Positions 1 through 7,663 of a DNA stretch of 60,224 bases are shown one piece after another (position 1 is the stretch's first letter; every line of letters starts with the position of its first letter). The translations under genes were made by a program, and so were the position numbers. Under the pieces are notes generated by a model, which saw only the letters and a list, made by a program, of their open reading frames with translations, made no database searches and had not been told where the DNA came from. This stretch comes from DATAQC01 sp051005135 (GTDB lineage Bacteria > Actinomycetota > Acidimicrobiia > Acidimicrobiales > AC-14). Location of the stretch: positions 1 to 60,224 of the forward strand of contig JBPCJQ010000095.1 in NCBI GenBank assembly GCA_051005135.1, given 5' to 3'.

Positions 1-63
1 CACCTCAGCCAGCCACCACGGTCTGGGTGGTTGTCATCCTTGATGGAGGCATCGCCTCTGTCT

Positions 64-83
64 CCCCCCCCCCCCCCCCCCCC
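64..83. repeat. Poly-C tract (20 C)
   Basis: An uninterrupted run of 20 C residues, followed after GA by seven more C. It lies just upstream of the recognisable N-terminal helix of HisN and is the longest homopolymer in the window. It may be a slippage hot spot or an assembly artefact that hides the true hisN start. Confidence 0.9.
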
Positions 84-103
84 GACCCCCCCTGAATCCA
101 GAT

Positions 104-127
104 CTGGCCCTGGCCCTGGCCCTGGCC
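104..127. repeat. Tandem hexamer (CTGGCC)x4
   Basis: Four exact copies of CTGGCC, in frame with hisN and reading Leu-Ala four times. The same helix in HisN relatives is Leu/Ala-rich, so this is probably coding sequence upstream of the first ATG, perhaps with repeat expansion. Confidence 0.85.
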
Positions 128-142
128 GACGAAGCCGATGCC

Positions 143-859
143 ATGACCACCGCACGTTTCCGTGCCGTCGACCTGGTGGTCGACACCAAGCCTGATCTCA
201 GCCCGGTGACAGAGGTGGATCGGGCGGTGGAGTCGACCCTGCGCCGGCGCCTGGCCGAGAAGCGCCCCGGCCATGGCGTGCTGGGGGAGGAGGAGGGCGA
301 CGACATGGGCGGTAAGGACGGATGGCAGTGGGTGCTCGACCCCATCGACGGCACCAAGAACTACGTGCGGGGCGTGCCCGTGTGGGCCACCCTGATCGCC
401 CTCAAGCACCACCGCGACACCTTGGTGGGCGTGGTGTCGGCCCCCGCTCTCGGTCGGCGCTGGTGGGCATCGGCGGGGGAGGGGGCCTTCGCTGACGGGT
501 CACCCATCAACGTGTCGGCCGTGGCCAGCCTCGACGACGCCCTCCTCAGCTACGCCAGCCTGTCGGGCTGGGAGGCACGGGGCCTCGGAGAAGCCTTGCT
601 GGGCCTGGCCCGGCGCTGCTGGCGCACCCGTGCCTTCGGTGACTTCTGGTCGCACGTGCTGGTGGCCGAGGGGTCGGCTGACCTAGCGGTGGAGCCGGAG
701 GTGTCGCTCTGGGACCTCGCTCCCCTCAAGCTGATAGTCGAAGAGGCCGGCGGACGTTTCACCGACCTGGCGGGGGTGGCCACCGATGCCGGCGGCAACG
801 CGGTGTCCACCAATGGCCTCCTCCACGACGAGGTGATCGCCGCCCTCCACCCTCAGTAG
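143..859 (+). CDS. hisN: Histidinol-phosphatase, inositol monophosphatase family
   Basis: Predicted Mg-dependent phosphatase that removes phosphate from L-histidinol phosphate in histidine synthesis; cytosolic. The metal site is clear: GEEE at residues 48-51, DPIDGTKN at 66-73, and a C-terminal WDLAPLKLIVEEAGG segment that gives the last metal Asp. The spacing matches actinobacterial HisN rather than SuhB. The first ATG is used here, but in-frame codons upstream (from about 92) read Asn-Pro-Asp-Leu-Ala-Leu-Ala into ADEADAM, which is the usual N-terminal helix. The real start therefore probably lies near the poly-C tract and is lost or altered. Inositol monophosphatase activity is the main alternative. 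No other his gene is in the window. Confidence 0.85.
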   Translation: MTTARFRAVDLVVDTKPDLSPVTEVDRAVESTLRRRLAEKRPGHGVLGEEEGDDMGGKDGWQWVLDPIDGTKNYVRGVPVWATLIALKHHRDTLVGVVSAPALGRRWWASAGEGAFADGSPINVSAVASLDDALLSYASLSGWEARGLGEALLGLARRCWRTRAFGDFWSHVLVAEGSADLAVEPEVSLWDLAPLKLIVEEAGGRFTDLAGVATDAGGNAVSTNGLLHDEVIAALHPQ

Positions 860-869
860 CCTCCATCCG

Positions 870-1928
870 GTGGGCCCCCGACTTTCCCCCCTCGACTCCT
901 CTCACCGTGCCCTGGGGGCGCGAATGGTCGACTTCGGCGGCTGGGAGATGCCCCTCAGCTACCCGGCGGGCACCCTGGCCGAGCACACCGCCTGCCGGCA
1001 GGACGCGGTGGCCTTCGACGTCAGCCAACTGGGCACGGTCGTGGTGGCCGGCGACGGGGCGTTCGAACGCCTGCAGGCCGCCTTTACCAACGACCTAGGC
1101 CGCATCGGGCCGGGACGGGCGCAGTACACCCACCTTCTCGACGAGACCGATGCCTCGGTGCTCGACGACATCATCGTGTGGTGGGTCGCTGCCCACGAGC
1201 TCCACGTCATGCCCAATGCCTCCAACACTGCCCGGGTGGTCGACGCCGTTGGTGGCGACGACGTGACGGCCGGTCGGGCCGTGATCGCAGTGCAAGGCCC
1301 GAGGGCCCACGAGAGGCTGGCGTCGGTGGCACCCGCGGCGGCCGCGGCAACTCGATTCTCGGTAGGCCGATTCAACTGGCACGGGGTGGCATGCCTGACC
1401 GCCGGTACCGGGTACACGGGCGAGAACGGCGTGGAGCTGGCGGTACCGGTTGAGGCCGCCCCCGACCTTTGGAAGGCGGTGCTCGATGCCGGCGTGTTGC
1501 CGGCGGGCCTGGGAGCCCGTGACACGCTGCGCCTGGAGGCCGGGCTGCCCCTGCACGGCCACGAGCTGGGGCCTGGGATCACGCCGCTGCAGGCCGGCCT
1601 GGGCTGGGTGGTGTCGTGGGAGAAAGGCGACTTCAGGGGGCGGACCGCCCTGGACGCAGAGAGGGAGGCCGGCGTGAGCAGGGCGTTGCGCGGCTTGGCC
1701 ACCGATGGTCGCCAGCCACCCAGGGCGGGAAACCCGGTGCTGGTAGAAGGCCAAGTGGCGGGGGAGGTCACCAGCGGCAACTACTCGCCCACCCTCGGCC
1801 ACGGCATCGCCCTGGCCTTACTGCCTCCCACCGTCGAGGTCGGCGCCCAGGTAGCCGTGGAGATGAGGGGCACTGCCCTGGCAGCCGAGGTGGTGGCCTT
1901 GCCCTTTGTGGAGAGGCCCCGACCGTGA
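870..1928 (+). CDS. gcvT: Glycine cleavage T-protein (aminomethyltransferase)
   Basis: Predicted T-protein: it takes the aminomethyl group from lipoyl-GcvH and makes methylene-tetrahydrofolate and ammonia. At 352 aa it is close to the family length. The N-terminus (SSHRALGARMVDFGGWEMPL) and the later segment TGYTGENGVEL, with the folate-binding Asp region, are typical of GcvT; GcvT-like YgfZ proteins lack them. The GTG start is 10 nt after hisN, and the stop overlaps the gcvPA start by 4 nt, so translation of the pair is probably coupled. The lipoyl carrier gene gcvH is not in this cluster. Confidence 0.93.
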   Translation: MGPRLSPLDSSHRALGARMVDFGGWEMPLSYPAGTLAEHTACRQDAVAFDVSQLGTVVVAGDGAFERLQAAFTNDLGRIGPGRAQYTHLLDETDASVLDDIIVWWVAAHELHVMPNASNTARVVDAVGGDDVTAGRAVIAVQGPRAHERLASVAPAAAAATRFSVGRFNWHGVACLTAGTGYTGENGVELAVPVEAAPDLWKAVLDAGVLPAGLGARDTLRLEAGLPLHGHELGPGITPLQAGLGWVVSWEKGDFRGRTALDAEREAGVSRALRGLATDGRQPPRAGNPVLVEGQVAGEVTSGNYSPTLGHGIALALLPPTVEVGAQVAVEMRGTALAAEVVALPFVERPRP

Positions 1929-3283
1929 CGGCGGCAGGCTTCGTGCCCCACACCGACGCCGAGGTGGCGTCCATGCTGGCCGACATCGGCCTGGCGTCGG
2001 TCGACGAGCTGTTCTCGGTGGTGCCCGAGGCGCTGCGCCTGGCCGGGGCGCTCCCCATGGCGCCGGGGCGGGGCGAAGCCGACGTGTTGGCCCGCGTAGC
2101 CGACGTGGCCGCCGCCAACCGCCCGGCGGGGCGCGACCTGGTGTGCTTTGCCGGAGCCGGGGCCTACGACCACGACGTGCCGGCGGTGGTGCGCCGGGTG
2201 GCCTTCCGCTCCGAGTTCGTCACCGCCTACACGCCTTACCAGGCCGAGGTGGCCCAGGGCGTGCTCCAGGCCCTGTTCGAGTACCAGACGGTGGTAGCTC
2301 GCCTGTTCGGCACCGACGTGGCCAACGCCTCCCTCTACGACGGCGCTTCGGCCTGCGTGGAGACGGTGAACCTGGCAGTGGCGGCTACCGGCCGTCGCAC
2401 CATCTGGGTGTCCCAGGGCGTGCACCCCCACTGGCGCCAGGTGCTCGCCACGTTCGCCTCCGGCACCGGCCATCACCTCGTCGACGTTCCCCTCGACGAC
2501 GGGGTCACCCGTTGGCCCGAGCCAGGCGATGGTGGCGACGGTGGAATGGACGACCCTCCCGCGGCCCTGCTGGTGCAGTACCCGAACCACCTGGGGTGCA
2601 TAGAAGACTTGGCCGCCGCGACCGAGGTGGCGCGCCGCCACAGGTCGCTGCTGGCGGTGGCCGCCGATCCGGTGGCCGCCGGTCTGTTGCGCCCCCCGGG
2701 CCAGCTCGGAGCCGACGTAGTGGTGGGGGAGGGCCAGCCCTTCGGCACGCCCCTGTCCTTCGGCGGCCCCTATCTCGGCCTGTTCGCATGCCGCCGGGAG
2801 CTGGTGCGCCGCCTGCCCGGGCGGCTGGTGGGCGAGACCGTCGACGCCGACGGGCGGCGGGCCTACGTCACCACCCTGCGCACACGTGAGCAGGACATCC
2901 GCCGCGAGAAGGCGTCGTCCAACGTGTGCACCAACCAGACGCTCATCGCGGTGGCGTTCGTGGTGCACCTGGCCTGGCTGGGCACGGCGGGGTTGAGGGA
3001 ACTGGCCCTGCGCTGTGCCCGGGGTACCCGCTACGCCCGGGAGGCGGCGCTGGCCGTCGACGGGGTGACCCCCGCAGCCGGGGCCCCGGTTCTGCGCGAG
3101 TTCGCCCTGCGCCTGCCCATTCCCGCGGCCACGGCCATCGAGCGCATGGCCCACGAAGGTTTCCTGGCGGGGGTACCTCTGGCCGACGAGTACGGCGACG
3201 GCATGCTCGTGGCTGTAACCGAGCGCCGCACCCGGGCCGAGATCGACGCCTGGGCGACGGCCCTGGAAAAGGTCGTCCGGTGA
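1925..3283 (+). CDS. gcvPA: Glycine dehydrogenase (decarboxylating) subunit 1
   Basis: N-terminal half of a split P-protein. With GcvPB it forms the PLP enzyme that decarboxylates glycine and loads aminomethyl onto GcvH. It is 452 aa, the usual size for the split form. Recognisable segments are AYTPYQAEVAQG, the LYDGASA region and SNVCTNQTL near the end. The GTG start is chosen because it overlaps the gcvT stop by 4 nt and leaves the standard PHTDAEVASML N-terminus. Its own stop overlaps the gcvPB GTG in the same way. Confidence 0.93.
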   Translation: MTAAGFVPHTDAEVASMLADIGLASVDELFSVVPEALRLAGALPMAPGRGEADVLARVADVAAANRPAGRDLVCFAGAGAYDHDVPAVVRRVAFRSEFVTAYTPYQAEVAQGVLQALFEYQTVVARLFGTDVANASLYDGASACVETVNLAVAATGRRTIWVSQGVHPHWRQVLATFASGTGHHLVDVPLDDGVTRWPEPGDGGDGGMDDPPAALLVQYPNHLGCIEDLAAATEVARRHRSLLAVAADPVAAGLLRPPGQLGADVVVGEGQPFGTPLSFGGPYLGLFACRRELVRRLPGRLVGETVDADGRRAYVTTLRTREQDIRREKASSNVCTNQTLIAVAFVVHLAWLGTAGLRELALRCARGTRYAREAALAVDGVTPAAGAPVLREFALRLPIPAATAIERMAHEGFLAGVPLADEYGDGMLVAVTERRTRAEIDAWATALEKVVR

Positions 3284-4803
3284 CCCGGGGAAAGGCCTCC
3301 GGCGGGGCCGCGCCGGGGGGCAAGGCCTCCAGCGCGCCGCTCATGGGCCGCGACGCTGAACCCACACTGTTCGAGCTGTCGTCGCCCGGGAGGCGGTCGG
3401 CCACCTTCCGCTCCACCGGGGTCCCCGAATGGACGGCCGAGGAACTGGTGCCGGCGGCATGGCTGAGCAACGAGCCAACGCCCGTGTGCGAGGTGTCCGA
3501 GCGTGACCTGGTGGCACACTTCACCCGCCTGTCGGCTCGGCAGTACTCCGTCGACCTCGGCGCCTACCCCCTCGGCTCGTGCACCATGAAGTACAACCCC
3601 AAGCTCTGCGACGACGCCGCCGCCATGCCAGGTCTCACCGACGTGCACCCGGCGGCGCCCGTATCCCACGTGCAAGGTTGGCTCGAGCTGCTGGTCGAGC
3701 TGGAGGAGACGCTGTGCGCGCTCACCGGCATGCACTCGGCCACCCTCCAGCCGCCGGCAGGCGCGGCGGGCGAGCTCACCGGGCTGCTCCTCATGCGGGC
3801 GTGGCACGAGGGAAACGGTGAAGGCGGCCGGCGGCGGGTGATCATCCCCGACTCGGCCCACGGCACCAACCCCGCCTCGGTCACCCTCGGTGGCTACTCG
3901 GTGACCACCGTGGCCTCAGACGCCCGGGGCTGCGTCGACGTAGCCGCCCTGCGTGACTGCCTCGGCGACGACATGGCCGGCATCATGCTCACCAACCCCA
4001 ACACGCTCGGCCTGTTCGAAGAGGACATCGTCGAGATCGCCTCGGCGGTGCACGGGGCGGGCGGTCTGCTCTACTACGACGGCGCCAACCTGAACGCCAT
4101 CCTGGGCGTCACCCGCCCGGGCGACATGGGCTTCGACATCGTGCATACCAACCTGCACAAGACCTTCGCCGTGCCCCACGGCGGGGGCGGGCCGGGGGCG
4201 GGCCCGGTGGCCGTGTCGGAAAGACTTGCACCCTTCCTACCCGGACCTCGCCCAGTGCGCTCCCCGACCGGCGGCTTCGACTGGGCGTGGCCCGAGCGCT
4301 CCATCGGGAGGGTGCACACATGGCACGGCAACGCGCTGGCCCTGGCTCGGGCCTGGTCCTACGTGCTGGCCAACGGGTCCGACGGGTTGCGCCGGGTGGC
4401 CGAGATCGCGGTGCTCAACTCCAACTGGCTGCGCCACCGCCTCAGGGGGGCATATGAGATCCCCTACGACCGGCCCAATATGCACGAGCTGGTGGTATCC
4501 ACCGCGGCGCTCAAGAACGGCGGCGGCCCTCGCGCCGCCGATGTGGCCAAGCGCTTGCTGGAAGAGGGGTTCCACGCGCCCACCGTCTACTTCCCCCTCA
4601 TCGTCGAGGAGGCGCTGATGATCGAGCCCACCGAGACCGAGAGCCCCCAGACGGTGGCTGCCCTGGCCGACGCCCTCATCGCCATCGCCGCCGACACCGC
4701 CGAGGATGCCCACCAGGCGCCGCGCACCTCGCCGGTGAGGCGGGTCGACGAGGCCCGGGCCGCCCGCCACCTGATCCCCACCTTCGACTCTCGCCCCGGT
4801 TGA
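3280..4803 (+). CDS. gcvPB: Glycine dehydrogenase (decarboxylating) subunit 2
   Basis: C-terminal, PLP-binding half of the split P-protein, 507 aa from a GTG that overlaps the gcvPA stop. The PLP lysine lies in DIVHTNLHKTFAVPHGGGGP; the glycine-rich stretch after it is the family hallmark. Other matches are DLGAYPLGSCTMKYNPK and DSAHGTNPASV. The first 30 or so residues are Gly/Ala/Lys-rich and look like a disordered leader. A strong hairpin follows the stop, so this is probably the last gene of the unit. Confidence 0.94.
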   Translation: MTRGKASGGAAPGGKASSAPLMGRDAEPTLFELSSPGRRSATFRSTGVPEWTAEELVPAAWLSNEPTPVCEVSERDLVAHFTRLSARQYSVDLGAYPLGSCTMKYNPKLCDDAAAMPGLTDVHPAAPVSHVQGWLELLVELEETLCALTGMHSATLQPPAGAAGELTGLLLMRAWHEGNGEGGRRRVIIPDSAHGTNPASVTLGGYSVTTVASDARGCVDVAALRDCLGDDMAGIMLTNPNTLGLFEEDIVEIASAVHGAGGLLYYDGANLNAILGVTRPGDMGFDIVHTNLHKTFAVPHGGGGPGAGPVAVSERLAPFLPGPRPVRSPTGGFDWAWPERSIGRVHTWHGNALALARAWSYVLANGSDGLRRVAEIAVLNSNWLRHRLRGAYEIPYDRPNMHELVVSTAALKNGGGPRAADVAKRLLEEGFHAPTVYFPLIVEEALMIEPTETESPQTVAALADALIAIAADTAEDAHQAPRTSPVRRVDEARAARHLIPTFDSRPG

Positions 4804-4829
4804 CCTGAGGCTCGGGGTAGAGCGTGGGG

Positions 4830-4857
4830 ACAGTCGGGGGCTCTGCCCCCCGACTGT
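4830..4857. terminator. Strong hairpin between convergent genes
   Basis: An 11-bp perfect stem (ACAGTCGGGGG at 4830-4840 paired with 4847-4857) with a 6-nt loop. It lies between the gcvPB stop and the stop of the convergent small gene at 4860. There is no U-tract, which is common in high-GC actinobacteria. It probably ends transcription from both sides. Confidence 0.75.
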
Positions 4858-4859
4858 TG

Positions 4860-5078
4860 TCAGTCGTTGTCGGGGACATAGGTGTCGTCGGTGTAGTACT
4901 CGAGCAGCTCCACCAGCCCGGGAAGGTCGTAGGTGACGAGCTCGTCGCCCTCCCACTTGGCCCCGACCTCTTCGGCCGTCTCCAGGTCGTCGAGGTTGGA
5001 GGGGCACTCGTCGGTCCAAAGCACCTTCACCATCGACGAACCGCCCTTGCGCCCGAGCACCACCCGATCAGCCGTCAT
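4860..5078 (-). CDS. Small acidic protein of unknown function
   Basis: A 72-aa acidic protein, convergent with gcvPB and divergent from the M4 protease. I do not recognise a domain. It has a WTDECPSN motif near the N-terminus and an acidic C-terminus (YYTDDTYVPDND), with no signal peptide or membrane segment. Translation may instead start at the internal ATG (complement of 5031-5033), giving a product beginning MVKVLWTDEC. Coding is supported by codon-position GC and by its fit between two regulated gene ends. Confidence 0.55.
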   Translation of the reverse strand: MTADRVVLGRKGGSSMVKVLWTDECPSNLDDLETAEEVGAKWEGDELVTYDLPGLVELLEYYTDDTYVPDND

Positions 5079-5108
5079 GGACCGATGGTACCCAACCGCG
5101 CTTGGTTC

Positions 5109-5114
5109 TAGGCT
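5109..5114 (+). promoter_or_regulatory. Putative -10 element (TAGGCT) for the M4 protease
   Basis: TAGGCT lies 41 nt before the ATG at 5156. The same hexamer precedes three other genes in this window (13101, 17123, 36023). No convincing -35 is seen. Confidence 0.3.
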
Positions 5115-5155
5115 CTCGTCGACCTGATCGCCTGGGCGAAAAACGGAGGCAATCC

Positions 5156-6208
5156 ATGGCTACGCGACACCCCGTGCACTGCATCGTCCCTCCCGGCCTG
5201 CTGGGCCGGATAATCCGGTCGGGGACCGCCGAGGAACGGGAGGCGGCGCTCCACACCCTCGCCATCGACCAGGGTTTCCGGGTGGCTCGGGCGGAGGCGG
5301 CCGCCAGCCTGGCACCGGCCTCTCTGCGCGCCACGCCGGTTGGCGGCACGCCCGGCAAGCCCCACCGCACCATCTACGACCAGCACAACAGCGAGTCGAT
5401 GGTCCTCGGCACGGTGGCCCGGGCTGAAGGGGCACCGGCGGTGACCGACCTCGCCGTGAACGAGGCCTACGACGGGTTCGGGGCCACCTACCGGTTCTAC
5501 TGGGAGGTGTTCACTCGTGATTCGATCGACGGCGGCGGGATGCCCATCCTCGGCCTGGTGCACTTCTCGACCAGCTACGACAACGCCTTCTGGGACGGGC
5601 AGGGCCACATGTTCTTCGGCGACGGCGATGGCAACCTGTTCGTGCGCCTCACCAAGTCTCTCGACGTCATCGGCCACGAGCTGACCCATGGCGTCACGCA
5701 GTACACCGCCAACCTCTCCTACGTGAACCAGCCGGGTGCCCTCAACGAGTCGCTGTCCGACGTCTTTGGCTCCCTCGTGAAGCAGTACGCCAACAAACAG
5801 GACGCGGCCTCAGCCGATTGGTTGATAGGCAACGACGTGGTGGGGCCGGCGCTGAAGCCGGCGCTGCGCTCCCTGAAGGCGCCCGGCACGGCCAACCCTC
5901 ACGACGACCAGCCCGCCGACATGGACCACTTCGCCCACACCGCCGAGGACCACGGCGGTGTGCACCGAAACTCGGGCATCCCCAACCACGCGTTCTATGT
6001 GGTGGCCACCACCATCGGCGGCAACGCCTGGGAGAAGGCGGGGAAGATCTGGTACGAGGCCCTCAACGATCCCCGCCTGCGGCCCAACACCGACTTCTCC
6101 GGCTTCGCCAGGACCACCGTCCGCCAGGCCTCCCATCTCTTCGGGGCCACCAGCGCCGAGTGCGACGCGGTCAAGGCGGGCTGGGGCGCGGCCAAGGTGA
6201 AGGTCTGA
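5156..6208 (+). CDS. M4 family (protealysin-like) neutral metalloprotease
   Basis: Predicted zinc endopeptidase of the thermolysin family, 350 aa. The zinc site is H174-E175-L-T-H178 (HELTH) with the third ligand E198 in GALNESLSDVFG; the catalytic His lies in the later NHAFYVV region. The N-terminal HCIVPPGLL (8-16) resembles the short propeptide of protealysin-type enzymes, and there is no secretion signal. That fits the intracellular or signal-less protealysin subfamily. The ATG at 5156 has a good Shine-Dalgarno (GGAGG, 6 nt upstream). The gene 12 nt downstream looks like emfourin, the partner inhibitor in protealysin operons, which supports the assignment. Confidence 0.92.
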   Translation: MATRHPVHCIVPPGLLGRIIRSGTAEEREAALHTLAIDQGFRVARAEAAASLAPASLRATPVGGTPGKPHRTIYDQHNSESMVLGTVARAEGAPAVTDLAVNEAYDGFGATYRFYWEVFTRDSIDGGGMPILGLVHFSTSYDNAFWDGQGHMFFGDGDGNLFVRLTKSLDVIGHELTHGVTQYTANLSYVNQPGALNESLSDVFGSLVKQYANKQDAASADWLIGNDVVGPALKPALRSLKAPGTANPHDDQPADMDHFAHTAEDHGGVHRNSGIPNHAFYVVATTIGGNAWEKAGKIWYEALNDPRLRPNTDFSGFARTTVRQASHLFGATSAECDAVKAGWGAAKVKV

Positions 6209-6220
6209 CACCCCCGCGCC

Positions 6221-6529
6221 GTGGCTGGCACCCACATCGACTTCGTCCGCAGTGGAGGGCTCGGCGGGCTGCGACTGTCCGCCTCGGTCGACGTCGACGC
6301 CCTTCCCCCCGACATGGCCGCCCAGGTCGGAGATGCACTGGGTCGGGTCGACCTGGGCGCCCTGGCGGACCGGCCGACGGACGCGGCCTCGGGGGCCGAC
6401 CGCTTCCAGTACGACATCACTGTCAACGATGCCAGCGGAGCCCATACCTGCACTGTGCACGAGCCCGACGTCCCGCCCGGGGTGTGGCACCTGATCGAAG
6501 CCCTCCTGCCGTTGGCCAAGCTTTCCTGA
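6221..6529 (+). CDS. Emfourin-like inhibitor of M4 protease
   Basis: A 102-aa protein that starts with GTG 12 nt after the protease stop. The layout SGGLGGLRLS, a central Leu/Asp-rich helix, DRFQYDITV, and a C-terminal VWHLIEALLPL helix matches what I know of emfourin, the small cytoplasmic protein encoded next to protealysin that blocks it. It has no signal peptide or membrane segment. Role and partner are inferred from this pattern and the operon context. A structure prediction of the complex with the upstream protease would test it. Confidence 0.78.
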   Translation: MAGTHIDFVRSGGLGGLRLSASVDVDALPPDMAAQVGDALGRVDLGALADRPTDAASGADRFQYDITVNDASGAHTCTVHEPDVPPGVWHLIEALLPLAKLS

Positions 6530-6560
6530 TCCGGCCGCGAAGCTCACACCAGTCGGGCGA

Positions 6561-6566
6561 TACTTT
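6561..6566 (+). promoter_or_regulatory. Putative -10 (TACTTT), leaderless
   Basis: TACTTT ends 5 nt before the ATG of the lipoprotein gene at 6572. No Shine-Dalgarno sequence fits in the gap, so the mRNA is probably leaderless. Confidence 0.4.
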
Positions 6567-6571
6567 GAGCC

Positions 6572-7300
6572 ATGACTCCTCGCCGGGCCGGCCCGATCCC
6601 GAAGGCGTGCCTCGTGGCCCTGTCCCTGGGCTTGGTGCTGCTGGGGGGAGCCTGCTCGTCGCCCACCTACCGCTACGTCGCCCACTCGTCTACGAAGACC
6701 TATCTCAAGGTTCCCAGGGCCTGGAAGGGCTACGACGCCAACCTGCTCGACCAGGCGGAAGCCCGGGCCCTCGAGAACGCTGGCGAGCCTGGCCCTTCCT
6801 TCGTCGACCTGGCCTTCACCGGTGCCATCCAGTGGAGGATGGCCTTCGATGGAGACCCGAACCCCCAGCCCGCCCACGCGGTGTCTTTCTCAGCCGCCCC
6901 GGTGGCCGAGGTCCGGGTCCGCCAGCTCACCGACGACGAACGTGACCGGGTCAACCTGGCCAGCCTGCGCAACATGTTCTTCCCCTACGACGAGCTCAAG
7001 GCCCAGGCCGACCAAGAACAGCTGGGCCGGCCGTTGCAGGCCAACCCACCGCCAACGGGAGCGTTCCAGGCCCTGGGAGACAAGCAGCTCAACCTGGCCG
7101 ATGGCGTGCGGGGCAACCGGCTGCGCTTCGAGCTGCGCCAGGGCGACGAGTTCTTCGTGATCGACCAGACCGCCATGCTCGACGGGGCCACCAAGCGCGT
7201 CTACGTCCTGTTGATCCGCGCCTCGGAGAGCCAGTACATCCAGCACCAGAAGCAGTTGAACGAGATCGCATCTTCGTTCACGGTCAAGCAGAAGGGCTGA
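6572..7300 (+). CDS. Lipoprotein of unknown function
   Basis: A 242-aa protein with a lipoprotein signal: basic start, hydrophobic stretch and the lipobox LLGGAC with the lipid-anchored Cys near residue 28. The mature part begins SSPTYRYVAHSS and is a mixed alpha/beta domain with LKVPRAWKGYD, which resembles surface proteins that assess or bind cell-wall components, but I do not recognise a family. It lies 2 nt upstream of the FtsH-like locus, so the two are probably cotranscribed. A role in membrane protein quality control would be a guess. Confidence 0.7.
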   Translation: MTPRRAGPIPKACLVALSLGLVLLGGACSSPTYRYVAHSSTKTYLKVPRAWKGYDANLLDQAEARALENAGEPGPSFVDLAFTGAIQWRMAFDGDPNPQPAHAVSFSAAPVAEVRVRQLTDDERDRVNLASLRNMFFPYDELKAQADQEQLGRPLQANPPPTGAFQALGDKQLNLADGVRGNRLRFELRQGDEFFVIDQTAMLDGATKRVYVLLIRASESQYIQHQKQLNEIASSFTVKQKG

Positions 7301-7302
7301 AC

Positions 7303-7663
7303 ATGCCTGACACCCCCACCGATCCAGTCGGTCTGGCGTCGCCCGACGAAGGGCCGCTGCGGTTCAAGAGCCGCCAGCGCGACGAAGACCGTCTCACCCG
7401 CAAGCCCGTGGCGTTCTGGGACCGCATCAAGGTCCTCCTCATCCCCGTCGCCCTTTTCTTCCTGGTCGTGCTGGCCGCCATGGGCGACGACCCCTTGCTC
7501 CCCTTCAGCGCCTCGGTCAGCGACCAGTTGCGGGCCAAGTGGTGGCTGGTGGCCCTCGCTGCTGCCGAGGTGGTCCGCCAGGCCCACCTGCTGGCCACCG
7601 AGCGGTCGGCCGCCTACTACCGCGTTCTGGTCGAACCGGGTCTTCGGGCGGTGGGAGAAGCGG
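7303..7663 (+). pseudogene. N-terminal part of the FtsH-like protease, cut off by a frameshift
   Basis: From the ATG at 7303 the frame encodes a basic cytosolic stretch and a membrane segment (VLLIPVALFFLVVLAA), then HLLATERSAAYYR. At about 7624 the natural continuation (FWSNRVFGRWEKRV) lies in the next frame and runs into the ATPase gene. Dropping one G near 7624 would join both parts into an 840-aa protein. In the original frame the ORF continues to 8121 as low-complexity Pro/Gly/Arg sequence with no family likeness. Confidence 0.7.

Noticed and set aside
1616..1924. Longer start of gcvPA inside gcvT
   Set aside because: That stretch is a shadow of gcvT; GTG 1925 with the 4-nt overlap gives the standard protein.
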